A DNA stretch of 64,000 nucleotides from Hyphomicrobium sp. CS1BSMeth3 (GTDB taxonomy: Bacteria; Pseudomonadota; Alphaproteobacteria; Rhizobiales; Hyphomicrobiaceae): contig NZ_FPEI01000003.1 of the NCBI RefSeq assembly GCF_900117415.1, positions 492,429 to 556,428 on the forward strand, given 5' to 3'. The notes beneath the pieces are model-generated. The model worked only from the letters and a program-made list of their open reading frames with translations. It did no database searches and was not told where the DNA came from. The translations under genes were made by a program, and so were the position numbers. How positions within the stretch are numbered: the first letter of the stretch is position 1; every line of letters begins with the position of its first letter. Below are positions 17,220 to 27,346 of this stretch, in pieces.

Positions 17220-18623
17220 TCACATATGGATCGGGCGCTTGTCGACGGCGAGCGCGGCTTCCTTGATCGCCTCGGAGAGCGTCGGGTGCGCGTGGCACGT
17301 GCGCGCAAGATCCTCGGCCGAGCCGCCGAACTCCATGATCACCGTCGCCTCGCCGATCAGCTCGCCGGCATTCGCGCCGATAATGTGCACGCCGAGAATG
17401 CGGTCCGTGGCGGCATCCGCGAGAACTTTCACGAAGCCCTCGCTCGTGCGGTTCACCTTGGCGCGCGCGTTCGCCGTGAAGGGGAACTTGCCGACCTTGT
17501 AGGCAATCCCGGCGGCCTTCAGCTCTTCCTCGCTCTTGCCGACGGATGCGACCTCGGGCGCGGTGTAGATCACGCTCGGGATGGCGCCGTAGTTCACATG
17601 CCCTGCTTGCCCGGCGAGCATCTCCGCAACGGCGACGCCTTCCTCCTCGGCCTTGTGCGCGAGCATGGGACCGACGATCACATCGCCGATGGCGTAGATG
17701 CCGGGCACGTTCGTCCGGAAGTGCTCATCGACCGCGACGCGCTTCCTCTCGTCGAGCTTCACGCCTGCTTCTTCCAGACCGAGCCCCGTCGTGTACGGCA
17801 CGCGGCCGATCGCCACCAGCACGACATCCGCGTTGATTTCCTCGGCCTCGCCGCCCTTGGAGGGCTCGACGGTCACTGCGCAACCGCTCTTCGCCGTCTT
17901 GATGCCGGTCACCTTGGAGCTGAGCTTGAAGCTGAAGCCCTGCTTGGCGAGAATGCGCTGGAAACTCTTCGCCACATCGAGGTCCATGCCCGGCAGAATG
18001 CGGTCGAGGAACTCGATGACCGTCACTTCAGAGCCGAGACGGCGATAGACACTGCCAAGCTCGAGCCCGATCACGCCGGCACCGACGACGAGCAGCTTCT
18101 CCGGCACCTTCTCGAGCACCAGCGCGCCCGTCGAGGACACGACCTGCTTCTCGTCGATCTCGATGCCGGGGAGCTTCGCGACATCGGAGCCCGTCGCAAT
18201 GACGATATTCTTCGTCTCGAGCGTCTCGGTGCCGCCAGCCGTCAGCACGACCTCGACCATGCCCGCGCCGACAATCCGCCCGTGGCCGTGATAGGCCGTG
18301 ATCTTGTTCTTCTTGAAGAGGAACTCGATGCCGGCCGTATTGCCCTTCACGCCCTCGTCCTTGTAGGCCAGCATACGCGCCAGATCGAACGTCGGCTTGG
18401 CGTCGATGCCCATGGCAGCGAAGCCGTGCCCCGCCTCGTGATAGAGCTCGCTCGCGTGCAGCAGCGCCTTCGACGGAATGCATCCGATATTGAGGCACGT
18501 GCCGCCGTGCGTCGCGCGCTTCTCGACGACGGCGACTTTCATGCCGAGCTGGGCCGCGCGGATCGCGCACACGTAGCCGCCAGGGCCGGTGCCGATGACG
18601 ACGAGATCGTAGGAAGCGCTCAT
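17220..18623 (-). CDS. lpd: Dihydrolipoyl dehydrogenase (E3)
   Basis: A 467-residue FAD enzyme that reoxidises dihydrolipoamide in the 2-oxoglutarate dehydrogenase complex. It has the FAD-binding [15 protein letters not shown], the redox disulfide [13 protein letters not shown], the NAD-binding [12 protein letters not shown], the second FAD segment YAIGDV, and the C-terminal catalytic His-Glu pair in HAHPTLSEA. It is the last gene of the sucD-odhA-odhB-lpd cluster, 83 bp after odhB. Confidence 0.95.
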   Translation of the reverse strand: MSASYDLVVIGTGPGGYVCAIRAAQLGMKVAVVEKRATHGGTCLNIGCIPSKALLHASELYHEAGHGFAAMGIDAKPTFDLARMLAYKDEGVKGNTAGIEFLFKKNKITAYHGHGRIVGAGMVEVVLTAGGTETLETKNIVIATGSDVAKLPGIEIDEKQVVSSTGALVLEKVPEKLLVVGAGVIGLELGSVYRRLGSEVTVIEFLDRILPGMDLDVAKSFQRILAKQGFSFKLSSKVTGIKTAKSGCAVTVEPSKGGEAEEINADVVLVAIGRVPYTTGLGLEEAGVKLDERKRVAVDEHFRTNVPGIYAIGDVIVGPMLAHKAEEEGVAVAEMLAGQAGHVNYGAIPSVIYTAPEVASVGKSEEELKAAGIAYKVGKFPFTANARAKVNRTSEGFVKVLADAATDRILGVHIIGANAGELIGEATVIMEFGGSAEDLARTCHAHPTLSEAIKEAALAVDKRPIHM

Positions 18624-18706
18624 GACAGGCTCACATGTTCATCAGGGGGAGCGCGGTCGCGCCGCCTGTTGACGTTGCGCGTCCCGCAAGAAGGCTGTTC
18701 GCAGCT

Positions 18707-19990
18707 TTAGAGCTCCAGAACGAAGCGCTGCGGATCCTCGAGGCATTCCTTCACGCGCACGAGGAAGGTGACGGCCTCGCGGCCATCGACAATGCGATGG
18801 TCGTAGCTCAGCGCGAGGTACATCATCGGCCGGATCACGATCTGGCCGTTGCGGACCACCGGGCGATCCTCGATCTTGTGCATGCCGAGAATGCCGGACT
18901 GGGGCGCATTGAGGATCGGCGTCGAGAGAAGCGAGCCGTAGACGCCGCCGTTGGAGATCGTGAACGTGCCGCCCTGCATCTCGTCGATGGCAAGCTTGCC
19001 ATCGCGCGCGCGGCGGCCGAAGTCGGCGATCTTGGCCTCGATCTCGGCGAGGTTCATGCGATCGGCCTCACGCACGACGGGCACCACGAGGCCCCGTTCC
19101 GTGCCGACGGCAACGCCGACATGGTAGTAGTTCTTGTAGATGATGTCGGCGCCGTCGATCTCGGCGTTGACGGCCGGGATCTCCTTCAGCGCCTGGATGC
19201 ACGCCTTCACGAAGAAGCTCATGAAGCCGAGCTTCACGCCGTGGCGCTTCTCGAACAGATCCTTGTACTGGCTGCGCATGGCCATCACGGCGCTCATGTC
19301 CACGTCGTTGAACGTGGTGAGCATGGCCGCGGTGTTCTGCGCATCCTTGAGGCGGCGCGCGATGGTCTGGCGCAGGCGCGTCATGCGCACACGCTCCTCG
19401 CGCGCCTCGTCGTTCGGCGTGGACGGGAGCCGCATCTGCTGGGGCGCGACAACCGGCACGGACGGCGCATAAGCGATCGTGGCTGCGGCAGCAGCGGCAG
19501 GCGCGGACTCGGCCTTGGGGCGCGCTTCGGCGGTGAGCACGTCTTCCTTCAGGACCTGCCCGCGACGGCCGGAGCCGGCGACCTCATTTTCGGAGAGGCC
19601 CTTCTCCTTCATGAGCTTGCCGGCGGCGGGTGACGGCGGCATGGCCGGACCCGATGATGCTGCAGGCTTCGGCGGCGCCTTGGCCTCGGCCTTGGGCGCT
19701 GCTGGAGCTGCGGCCGGCGCAGCCTTGGCCGGCGCCGGTTTTGCCGCAGCATCACCTTCATTGAGGCGGCCGATCACCGTGCCGACTGCGACGGTCGCGC
19801 CCTCGTCCACGGCGAGCTCGGCGAGCACACCGTTCGCAGGGGCCGAAACCTCGACGGTCACCTTGTCCGTTTCGAGCTCGCACAGCGGCTCGTCGACGGC
19901 GACCGCCTCTCCAGCCTTCTTGAACCACTTGGCAAGCGTCGCCTCGGTCACGGATTCGCCGAGCGTCGGCACCTTGATATCGATCGCCAT
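18707..19990 (-). CDS. odhB: Dihydrolipoyllysine succinyltransferase (E2 of 2-oxoglutarate dehydrogenase)
   Basis: A 427-residue E2 component. One lipoyl domain covers about residues 1-75, with the lipoylated Lys in [11 protein letters not shown]. An Ala/Pro-rich linker follows, then a peripheral-subunit-binding domain ([26 protein letters not shown]) and the catalytic acyltransferase domain ending in [12 protein letters not shown] with the active-site His and Asp. It transfers succinyl groups to CoA. It lies 70 bp after odhA and is clearly cotranscribed. Confidence 0.95.
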   Translation of the reverse strand: MAIDIKVPTLGESVTEATLAKWFKKAGEAVAVDEPLCELETDKVTVEVSAPANGVLAELAVDEGATVAVGTVIGRLNEGDAAAKPAPAKAAPAAAPAAPKAEAKAPPKPAASSGPAMPPSPAAGKLMKEKGLSENEVAGSGRRGQVLKEDVLTAEARPKAESAPAAAAAATIAYAPSVPVVAPQQMRLPSTPNDEAREERVRMTRLRQTIARRLKDAQNTAAMLTTFNDVDMSAVMAMRSQYKDLFEKRHGVKLGFMSFFVKACIQALKEIPAVNAEIDGADIIYKNYYHVGVAVGTERGLVVPVVREADRMNLAEIEAKIADFGRRARDGKLAIDEMQGGTFTISNGGVYGSLLSTPILNAPQSGILGMHKIEDRPVVRNGQIVIRPMMYLALSYDHRIVDGREAVTFLVRVKECLEDPQRFVLEL

Positions 19991-20060
19991 CTCATCTCTC
20001 TCTCATCGCGCGCACCGCGGATCGGCCGCGCGCAAGTTTTTTCCTGCTCAGGCGCAATTC

Positions 20061-23030
20061 TCAGAGGAGCGCCTGATCGACTAGGTTCTTCTGCTCTTCA
20101 GCGTGCTTCTTCGCGAGACCTGTCGCCGTCGCTGCCGAAGAAGGCCGGCCGGCATAGCGCGGGCGGCGGTGCTTCGCCTCGACCTGATCGAGGACCCATT
20201 CGAGGTTCGGCTCCATGAAGGACCATGCGCCCATGTTCTTCGGCTCTTCCTGAGCCCAAACCATCTCCGCCTTGGCAAAGCGGGAGAGCTCGTTGATGAG
20301 CGCCTTCGCCGGGAACGGGTAGAACTGCTCGACGCGCAGCAGGTAGATGTCATTGATGCCGGCTGCCTCGCGCGCCTCGTAAAGGTCGTAGTAGACCTTG
20401 CCCGAGCACATCACGACGCGGCGGATCTTCTCGTCGGCGACGAGCTTGATCTTCTCGCCCTCGCGGGCCTGCGCATCATCCCAGAGCACGCGATGGAACG
20501 TGGTCCCCGGCCCCATGTCGTCGAGGCGCGAGGTGACGCGCTTGTGCCGCAGCAGCGACTTCGGCGTCATCAGGATCAGCGGCTTCCTGAATTTGCGGTG
20601 AAGCTGGCGGCGCAGAATGTGGAAGTAGTTCGCCGGCGTCGAGCAGTTGGCGACCTGCCAGTTGTCCTCGGCGCACATCTGCAGATAGCGCTCGAGGCGG
20701 GCCGAGGAGTGCTCCGGGCCCTGGCCCTCATAGCCATGCGGCAGCAGGCAGACGAGGCCGGACATGCGCAGCCACTTCCTCTCGCCGGACGAGAGGAACT
20801 GGTCGAAGATCACCTGGGCGCCGTTCGCGAAGTCGCCGAACTGCGCTTCCCACATGGCGAGCGCCATGGGCTCAGTGAGCGTGTAGCCGTACTCGAAACC
20901 GAGCACCGCTTCCTCGGAGAGCATCGAGTTGATGACCTCGAAGCGGCCCTGATCAGGCGAGACATATTTCAGCGGCGTGTAACGACGCTCGCTCTCCTGA
21001 TCGATGAGCACGGAGTGGCGCTGCGAGAACGTGCCGCGCTCCACATCCTGGCCCGAAAGCCGGACGGGGAAGCCCTCCTTCAGCAGCGTGCCGAAGGCGA
21101 GGTGCTCGGCCATGGCCCAGTCGATGCCCTCGCCGCTCTCGACCATCTCGCGACGGCGATCGAGCAGGCGCTGGATCGTCTTGTGGGCATTGAAATCCTG
21201 CGGAATGCTGGTGATGCGGCGCCCCACATCGCGCAGCACGTCGAGGTCGACACCGGTATTGCCGCGCCGCGCCTCGTCATCGGCAAAGCCGATGTCGGCC
21301 CAGCGGCCATCGAGCCAGTCGGCCTTGTTCGGCTTGTAGCTCTCGGCGGCGGCCATTTCATCATCGAGGCGCGCACGGTTCTGCTGGCGCAGGGCCGCTT
21401 CGTCCTCGGCCGTGACCACGCCTTCCTCGATGAGCTGCTTGGCATAGAGCTGAGAGGTCGTCGCGTGCGAGCGGATCTTGCGATACATGAGCGGCTGCGT
21501 GAACGCCGGCTCGTCGGACTCGTTGTGTCCGTAGCGGCGGTAGCACACCATGTCGATGACGACCGGCTTCTGGAAGCGCTGGCGGAACTCCGTCGCGATC
21601 TTGGCGACGTGGACCACCGCCTCGGGGTCATCGCCGTTCACGTGGAAGATCGGGGCCTCGACCATCTTGGCGACATCGGTGCAGTAGGGCGACGAGCGCG
21701 AATAGCGCGGGTTCGTCGTGAAGCCGATCTGGTTGTTGATGATGAAGTGGATCGAGCCGCCCGTGCGGTGCCCCTTGAGGCCCGAAAGGCCGAAGCACTC
21801 GGCGACCACACCCTGGCCGGCAAAGGCCGCATCACCATGGATGAGCAGCGGCAGGACCGCGCCGCGCTCGCCCGGCTTGCAGCCGTGCTGATCCTGCTTG
21901 GCGCGCACCTTGCCGAGCACGACCGGATCGACGATCTCGAGGTGCGAGGGGTTCGCCGTCAGCGAAAGATGGACCTTGTTCTGGTCGAACTCGCGGTCCG
22001 AGGACGCACCGAGGTGGTACTTGACGTCGCCCGAGCCCTCGACATCGTCGGGCTTGAAGGAACCGCCCTTGAACTCGTTGAAGATCGCGCGCAGCGGCTT
22101 GCTCATGACGCTCGCGAGCACGTTGAGGCGCCCGCGGTGCGCCATGCCGAAGACGATCTCCTTCACGCCGAGCTGACCACCGCGCTTGATGATCTGCTCC
22201 AGCGCCGGGATCATCGCTTCGCCGCCATTGAGGCCGAAGCGCTTCGTGCCGGTATATTTGACGTCGGCGAAGGTCTCGAAGGACTCGGACTCGATGAGCT
22301 TGTTGAGGATCGCGCGCTTGCCTTCCTTAGTGAAGGTAATGTCCTTGTCCGGCCCCTCGATGCGCTCCTGGAGCCACGCCTTTTGTACGGGGCTCGTGAT
22401 GTGCATGAACTCGACGCCGATCTGCCGGCAGTAGGTGCGCCGCAGGATGCGCAGGATCTGGCGCATGGTCGCGGTTTCGAGGCCGAGCACCTTGTCGATG
22501 AAGATCGGGCGATCGAGATCGGCATCGGTGAAGCCGTAGGTCTCGGGGCGCAGCTCCTTGTGGATCTTGCGCTCTGAAATGCCGAGAGGATCGAGGTCGG
22601 CGGCGAGATGGCCCATGACGCGATAGGCGCGGATGAGCATGAGCGCGCGGAGGCTGTCCTGCGTGGCGCGGTAGGAGGCGGCCGGCGAGAGCTCGTAGCC
22701 GAAAGATTGCGCCCGCTGGCCGATCTTCTCACGCACGTCCCGCTCGGCGGCGCCATAGTCTGCCGTCAGGGCGGCGACCAGCTCGCCCGAAGCTCCTGAG
22801 GTCGTCGCCTGCAGCTCATCGAGCGTCCGGCCCCAGGACGGCCCGCCATTGCCCTCGCCGCCTTGGCGCGCCTGCTCTTCCTGGAGGCTCTGGAAAAACA
22901 ATCGCCACTGATCGCTGACCGAGCCCGGATTGCGCTCGTACTGAGCCTGCATTTCCTCGATGTAGGCGGCGTTCACACCATTCAAAAACGAAGTGAGCGC
23001 AAAGGCTTGGTTCGATTCCTGGCGAGACAT
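20061..23030 (-). CDS. odhA: 2-Oxoglutarate dehydrogenase E1 component
   Basis: A 989-residue thiamine-diphosphate enzyme that decarboxylates 2-oxoglutarate in the TCA cycle. The N-terminus has the E2-binding segment AYIEEMQAQYERNPGSV. The ThDP region contains GDAAFAGQGVVAE and NNQIGFTTNP, and the C-terminal half has FEYGYTLTEPMALAMWEAQFGDF. The ATG at 23030 (MSRQESNQAF) has AGGACG upstream and matches the usual alphaproteobacterial start; an upstream in-frame start adds 58 unlikely residues. It is followed by odhB and lpd. Confidence 0.95.
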   Translation of the reverse strand: MSRQESNQAFALTSFLNGVNAAYIEEMQAQYERNPGSVSDQWRLFFQSLQEEQARQGGEGNGGPSWGRTLDELQATTSGASGELVAALTADYGAAERDVREKIGQRAQSFGYELSPAASYRATQDSLRALMLIRAYRVMGHLAADLDPLGISERKIHKELRPETYGFTDADLDRPIFIDKVLGLETATMRQILRILRRTYCRQIGVEFMHITSPVQKAWLQERIEGPDKDITFTKEGKRAILNKLIESESFETFADVKYTGTKRFGLNGGEAMIPALEQIIKRGGQLGVKEIVFGMAHRGRLNVLASVMSKPLRAIFNEFKGGSFKPDDVEGSGDVKYHLGASSDREFDQNKVHLSLTANPSHLEIVDPVVLGKVRAKQDQHGCKPGERGAVLPLLIHGDAAFAGQGVVAECFGLSGLKGHRTGGSIHFIINNQIGFTTNPRYSRSSPYCTDVAKMVEAPIFHVNGDDPEAVVHVAKIATEFRQRFQKPVVIDMVCYRRYGHNESDEPAFTQPLMYRKIRSHATTSQLYAKQLIEEGVVTAEDEAALRQQNRARLDDEMAAAESYKPNKADWLDGRWADIGFADDEARRGNTGVDLDVLRDVGRRITSIPQDFNAHKTIQRLLDRRREMVESGEGIDWAMAEHLAFGTLLKEGFPVRLSGQDVERGTFSQRHSVLIDQESERRYTPLKYVSPDQGRFEVINSMLSEEAVLGFEYGYTLTEPMALAMWEAQFGDFANGAQVIFDQFLSSGERKWLRMSGLVCLLPHGYEGQGPEHSSARLERYLQMCAEDNWQVANCSTPANYFHILRRQLHRKFRKPLILMTPKSLLRHKRVTSRLDDMGPGTTFHRVLWDDAQAREGEKIKLVADEKIRRVVMCSGKVYYDLYEAREAAGINDIYLLRVEQFYPFPAKALINELSRFAKAEMVWAQEEPKNMGAWSFMEPNLEWVLDQVEAKHRRPRYAGRPSSAATATGLAKKHAEEQKNLVDQALL

Positions 23031-23359
23031 CTGCGGTTTCGTCCTGTTGTGGCCTAATGTGCCGGGCGCACGAACATCCCCGGTATGCGGCGCATCCGGC
23101 TTAAGATTGCGGCGTTCCTTAGACCATATCCGACCACGTGAGTAGTCATTAGATCGGCGCACCCCCAGCGGGATGCAATGGTGGGCGTGACGCGATTCCG
23201 TCACCGACGCCAGACATTACCGAGGGCGCGTGACGTTTTGGTGCACGTTCTTCAGGCGCCGGCTGCGGCGGACGCTGACCGCCGCACCGGGCGTGGGACT
23301 AGAGCGCGGAAAACCCTGACATCAGGTGAACTTTTGGCGGAGCACGGAGCCCCGCCGCC
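23031..23359. other. Non-coding gap between sucD and odhA, with a hairpin
   Basis: 329 bp with no supported gene. A perfect hairpin, TGCGGCGG/CCGCCGCA with a 7 nt loop, lies at 23264-23286, downstream of sucD on the minus strand. It lacks a T-tract, so it may be a weak terminator or an RNA-stabilising structure. The promoter of odhA probably lies between it and 23030. Confidence 0.4.
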
Positions 23360-24259
23360 TCAAGCCTTGGCCGCCGCGAGCAGCGTCGTCCCGAGGCTCG
23401 CCGGGCTGTCCGCGACGGCGATGCCGGCCGCGCGCATGGCCTCGAACTTGTCCTCGGCCTTGCCTTTGCCGCCCGAGATGATGGCGCCGGCATGCCCCAT
23501 GCGCCGCCCCGGAGGCGCCGTGGAACCAGCAATGAAACCAGCCATCGGCTTCGAGCGCCCCTTGGCCGCCTCGCGCCGGATGAACTCGCAGGCATCTTCC
23601 TCGGAGGAGCCGCCGATCTCGCCGATCATGATGATCGCCTCGGTCTCGGCGTCCGAAAGGAACATGTCGAGCACATCGATGAAGTCCGTGCCCTTGACCG
23701 GGTCGCCGCCGATCCCGACGGCCGTCGACTGACCGAGCCCGGCGTCGCTCGTCTGCTTCACGGCCTCGTAGGTCAGCGTGCCGGAGCGCGAGACGATGCC
23801 GACATTGCCCTTCTTGAAGATATTGCCGGGCATGATGCCGATCTTGCACTGGTTCGGCGTCAGCACGCCGGGGCAGTTCGGCCCGATCAGGCGCGACCAG
23901 CTTCCCGTCAGCGCCCGCTTGACCTTGATCATGTCCATCACCGGGATGCCCTCGGTGATGCAGATGATGAGCGGGAATTCGGCGTCGATCGCCTCCAGGA
24001 TCGCGTCGGCGGCGTAGGGCGGCGGTACGTAGATCGACGTCGCCGTGGCGCCCGTCGCCTCCCGCGCCTGCTTCACCGTATCGAAGATCGGCACGTCGGA
24101 GAGCTCGGGATCGGGATGCTTGGAGCCGCCCCGGCCCGGCGTCACGCCGCCAACAATCTGGGTGCCATAGGCCTTTGCGGCCTTGGTATGGAAGGTGCCC
24201 TGGCTACCTGTGATGCCCTGACAAATGACTTTGGTGCTCTTGTCGACGAGGATGGCCAT
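23360..24259 (-). CDS. sucD: Succinyl-CoA ligase, alpha subunit
   Basis: A 299-residue subunit that binds CoA and carries the phosphohistidine intermediate of succinyl-CoA synthetase. It has the CoA-binding Rossmann segment [18 protein letters not shown], the [11 protein letters not shown] segment, and the active-site His in [15 protein letters not shown]. In related genomes sucC lies directly upstream, but here the next gene on that side is an unrelated plus-strand gene. The beta subunit must therefore be encoded elsewhere. Confidence 0.95.
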   Translation of the reverse strand: MAILVDKSTKVICQGITGSQGTFHTKAAKAYGTQIVGGVTPGRGGSKHPDPELSDVPIFDTVKQAREATGATATSIYVPPPYAADAILEAIDAEFPLIICITEGIPVMDMIKVKRALTGSWSRLIGPNCPGVLTPNQCKIGIMPGNIFKKGNVGIVSRSGTLTYEAVKQTSDAGLGQSTAVGIGGDPVKGTDFIDVLDMFLSDAETEAIIMIGEIGGSSEEDACEFIRREAAKGRSKPMAGFIAGSTAPPGRRMGHAGAIISGGKGKAEDKFEAMRAAGIAVADSPASLGTTLLAAAKA

Positions 24260-24514
24260 CGGCAGTTCCCTGGTTGCTCGTGCCCCCTTCTCCGACAGAT
24301 TGCGGGCGCGATCAAGTGCCGCAATCAGCGCAGGAATGCTGCTTTTGTCCTAAGGCTTCCTGCGGTTGACGGGCGGCGGCTGCATGTCAGGGCTGTAGAA
24401 AATCGCGTGCCCCTGGCAACCCGCACCCGCTTTCGCCATGTTGTAGCTCTAGCCGTTCGCGTCAGACGGACGGGCAAAGCGCTTCGTCCCAGGTGATGAG
24501 CGGAGGCAGCGGGC

Positions 24515-25651
24515 ATGGTCTTGCGTTGCAGCCAGATGCAACCGCCCGGTGCAGACGACGGCGGCGAGACCCCGGAGCTGCATCGGCAGACTTTCCCTGC
24601 GTCTTTTCGCACGCAGATCGCCGAGCTGACCGAAGGCGGCCGCAATATCGAGGATCTCGCCGCGTCCTTCCCGGCGCTGCTGTTTGCACTGGCCACCGAC
24701 TATGCGACGCCCGAGCGCCGGCGCGCCGCGCTCGATGCCATTCTCGCCGGCAAGAAGCTCAAGGCGGTGGCCCAACTTCTGGGCCTTCCCTTTTGGCTCC
24801 GCCGCTTGCCGCCTGCGGCGCTGACGGGCCCCTTGCCGGTTCTGCCGGATGATCCGGATTTTGCCCTTACTGCCGTCCCGGCCCTGCCTCGTCAGCCCGA
24901 GGCCATGCTGCCCTGGCTCGACTTCATCAGCCTCGCCGACCGCCTTGCGGGGCGCGACGTCGCTCTCTGGTTCGCACGGCATCACCGGCTTACGCCGCCG
25001 GTCGCGGCCAATGCCGAGGCCCTTTGGACGCTCGCCTGGGCCTTCTACGCCAAACACCCGGGCACGCTCGCCGGCCGCATCCAACGCCGGAGCTGGACGC
25101 CGCGCACCGGCCCTCGCTCGGCCCGGGACGAAACCGCGAACTGGCGAAAACGCATCGAGGGCCTGCTCGCGCTCGGCACGGGCTTTCCCGATACGTGGTT
25201 CGCCAATGGCACGGCCATGGGCTACGAGTTCATCGCGCTCAAAGGCCCCGAGGATCTGTTTGCCGAATGCGCCTCCATGCGCAACTGCCTCGATCTCTAT
25301 GCGCTGCGCCTCGGGCACATGCGCTCGCGCCTCTTCAGCGTGCGTGCGCGCGGCAAATCGATCGCGACGCTGGAGCTCGGCCTGCGCAATGATGAGGTCG
25401 GCGTGCCGTTCATCGTTCAATTGAGGGGCATCGGGAACCGCCGCGCTTCGCCCTCCGTCTGGCAGGCCGTGCACGCCTGGATGGGTAGTCAATCATTCGC
25501 CCATCTCGATCACGTGCCGCGCCCCAAGCGCATGTCGCTCGTGCTCCGGCGCGAGATCTGGGCTCCCCTGACAGAAACCGCGGCGGCCATCGGCATGAGC
25601 GCGCGTGTCGAGCCCCTGACGATCGGCCGCTCGCTAAAGCAACGGACTTGA
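24515..25651 (+). CDS. PcfJ-like domain protein
   Basis: A 378-residue soluble protein. Residues about 245-320 carry an ECASMRNCLDLYALRL segment, a basic RLFSVRARGKSIATLELG strand pair and the ending FIVQLRGIGNRR. This pattern resembles the PcfJ-like domain found in plasmid and phage proteins of unknown biochemical role. The rest is helical with no signal or membrane segment. It is a single gene between sucD and a convergent monooxygenase gene. The start is uncertain; ATG at 24536 is an alternative. Function is unknown. Confidence 0.6.
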   Translation: MVLRCSQMQPPGADDGGETPELHRQTFPASFRTQIAELTEGGRNIEDLAASFPALLFALATDYATPERRRAALDAILAGKKLKAVAQLLGLPFWLRRLPPAALTGPLPVLPDDPDFALTAVPALPRQPEAMLPWLDFISLADRLAGRDVALWFARHHRLTPPVAANAEALWTLAWAFYAKHPGTLAGRIQRRSWTPRTGPRSARDETANWRKRIEGLLALGTGFPDTWFANGTAMGYEFIALKGPEDLFAECASMRNCLDLYALRLGHMRSRLFSVRARGKSIATLELGLRNDEVGVPFIVQLRGIGNRRASPSVWQAVHAWMGSQSFAHLDHVPRPKRMSLVLRREIWAPLTETAAAIGMSARVEPLTIGRSLKQRT

Positions 25652-25753
25652 AATTCACTCCCCGCCAGCCTCGGCAGGGGGGCGCATTCAAGGTCCGACG
25701 CTTTAGTCCGGCGGAAGTCCGTGACGCGCTGACGGTGTAGCTCGGCGACGATC

Positions 25754-26764
25754 TCACTTACCGAGCCCGAAGGCCGTCGCGAGCTGCTTGAGCGTGCGCG
25801 TACGGATTTCGTAGGCCGGCGCGATCGCGACGACGATCACCTCGTCGGCTTGGAACTCGGCCTTCACATCCATGATCCGCGTCGCGACCTCGTCGACCGA
25901 GCCGATGGTGGCGCGCGGGCGCTCGCGCGCGGCAATCGCCGCCTCGCGATCCGTCATCTGATGCGCAAGTGCTTCCTCGAGCGTCGGCATACGGCGATTG
26001 ACGCCCATCGCCGTCCATGCCCAGCGGAGCAGCATGGCCTTTTCGATGGCCTGCGCCTCCTCGGGACTGTCGGCGCAGAGCGCGATCATGGCCAGCGCGA
26101 GGCGCGGCTCCTCATCATGGCCCTTGCGGAAATGCTCGCGATAAGCGTGCGCGACCTGCGCGCCGGTATAGGCATTGATGAAGTGCGCGAAGGCGAAGTG
26201 CATCCCGAGATGGGCCGCGAACGACGCGCCGCCTGTGGATGAGCCGAGCACCCACATTTCAGGGTTCGTCGGTCCAACGGGATTGGCGATCTCGCCATGG
26301 AGCGGATGGCCGTCCGGCACCGTGCCTTTGAAGATCGCCGACAGCTCCATGAGCTGGCGCACGAAGCCCTCCTCGCTATCGACGGGCTTTCCGTCGAACA
26401 GCACGCGCGCCGTGCGCGGATGGCCGCCGGGCGCGCGCCCGAGCCCGAGATCGATACGGCCGGGATAGAGCGCTTCGAGCATCTTGAACTGCTCGGCGAT
26501 CTTGAAGCTCGCGTAGTAGGGCAGCATGATGCCGCCCGTACCAATGCGAATGCGCTCTGTCTCCGCGCCAAGCCGCGCAAGCAGGATCTCGGGGCTCGCG
26601 TCGGCGAGCCCGAGAAGCCCGTGATGCTCGGCAAGCCAGTAGCGGTGATAACCGAGCTGGTCTGCGAGGCGGGCGAGCTCGATCGTCGACTGGATCGCCT
26701 CGGCAGGCGTCGCGCCGCCGATGATCGGCGACTGATCGAGCACCGAAACGGGAAAGTCGGCCAT
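25754..26764 (-). CDS. LLM-class flavin-dependent oxidoreductase
   Basis: A 336-residue protein of the bacterial luciferase-like monooxygenase superfamily, the group that begins with VSVLDQSPII and contains YHRYWLAEHHG, IRIGTGGIMLPYYASFKIAEQF and RIDLGLGRAPGG. It probably uses reduced FMN from a separate reductase to oxygenate or reduce an organic substrate that cannot be named. Its ATG overlaps the stop of the rhodanese gene by one base (TGATG), so the two are translationally coupled. Confidence 0.88.
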   Translation of the reverse strand: MADFPVSVLDQSPIIGGATPAEAIQSTIELARLADQLGYHRYWLAEHHGLLGLADASPEILLARLGAETERIRIGTGGIMLPYYASFKIAEQFKMLEALYPGRIDLGLGRAPGGHPRTARVLFDGKPVDSEEGFVRQLMELSAIFKGTVPDGHPLHGEIANPVGPTNPEMWVLGSSTGGASFAAHLGMHFAFAHFINAYTGAQVAHAYREHFRKGHDEEPRLALAMIALCADSPEEAQAIEKAMLLRWAWTAMGVNRRMPTLEEALAHQMTDREAAIAARERPRATIGSVDEVATRIMDVKAEFQADEVIVVAIAPAYEIRTRTLKQLATAFGLGK

Positions 26765-27180
26765 CAGGCCTTCGCCTGCTTGGGAACGTAAGCCTCGACG
26801 GGACCGCCGGCTTCCTTCCAGCCCTTGAAGCCGCCGAGGATGTGCGCAACCGGCTTCAGGCCCATATCCTGCGCCGTCTTGGCCGCCAACGCTGAGCGCA
26901 TCGCCCCCGCGCAGAAGAAGACGAACTTCTTGTCCTCGCCGAAGAGCGGCTTGTAGTAGGGGCTCGCGGGATCGATCCAGAACTCGAGCATACCGCGCGT
27001 GACGTGGAAGGCACCCGGGACCTTGCCGTCGCGCTCGAGCTCGCGCGGATCGCGGATATCGACAAGGACGATATCTGGATTGCCGATGAGCTTGATAGCT
27101 TCCTCCGGCGGGATCTCCTCGATCTGCTTCTTGGCCTCTTTGACCATGGTCATGACGCTGTTGGTGATCGTCTGGGCCAT
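26764..27180 (-). CDS. Rhodanese-like domain protein
   Basis: A 138-residue single-domain sulfurtransferase. It has the CH2-type segments VLVDIRDPRELERDGKVPGAFHV and the active-site loop FFCAGAMRSALAA, with the catalytic Cys followed by a typical six-residue loop ending in Arg. After that come the conserved GFKGWKEAGGPVE end. The ATG at 27180 has GAGGAG upstream. It is coupled to the downstream monooxygenase gene, so the two may act on the same sulfur compound, which is inference. Confidence 0.88.
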   Translation of the reverse strand: MAQTITNSVMTMVKEAKKQIEEIPPEEAIKLIGNPDIVLVDIRDPRELERDGKVPGAFHVTRGMLEFWIDPASPYYKPLFGEDKKFVFFCAGAMRSALAAKTAQDMGLKPVAHILGGFKGWKEAGGPVEAYVPKQAKA

Positions 27181-27346
27181 CGTTCGGCTCCTCATTGATA
27201 GTGTCTGAAACACGCGTTGATTGGACGATGGCACTGCCGGCTGCGTACGGCAAGAGCGCCGCCCTGCGCGTGCAGATGCGCATCCATGCACTTGACGTCG
27301 AGTTGTAAGCGGGCTTAACACCCGAAGTGGTTGATGGAGATGCCTG

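Noticed and set aside
17226..18710. A 494-codon plus-strand open frame opposite lpd
   Set aside because: Antisense to lpd and made of repeated Arg/Ala/Asp/His. It is not a protein pattern.
20103..22577. An 824-codon plus-strand open frame opposite odhA
   Set aside because: It is antisense to a certain gene. Its composition (Ala, Arg, Leu, Asp, His) is typical of non-coding frames in GC-rich DNA, and it has no recognisable domain.
23000..23020. GGTTCGATTCCTGG looked like a tRNA T-loop
   Set aside because: It lies inside the odhA coding start, and no acceptor stem or anticodon arm can be drawn around it.
24515..25651. PcfJ-like gene as evidence of a conjugative element
   Set aside because: No conjugation, replication or integrase genes are near, and there are no flanking repeats, so the wider element is not supported.
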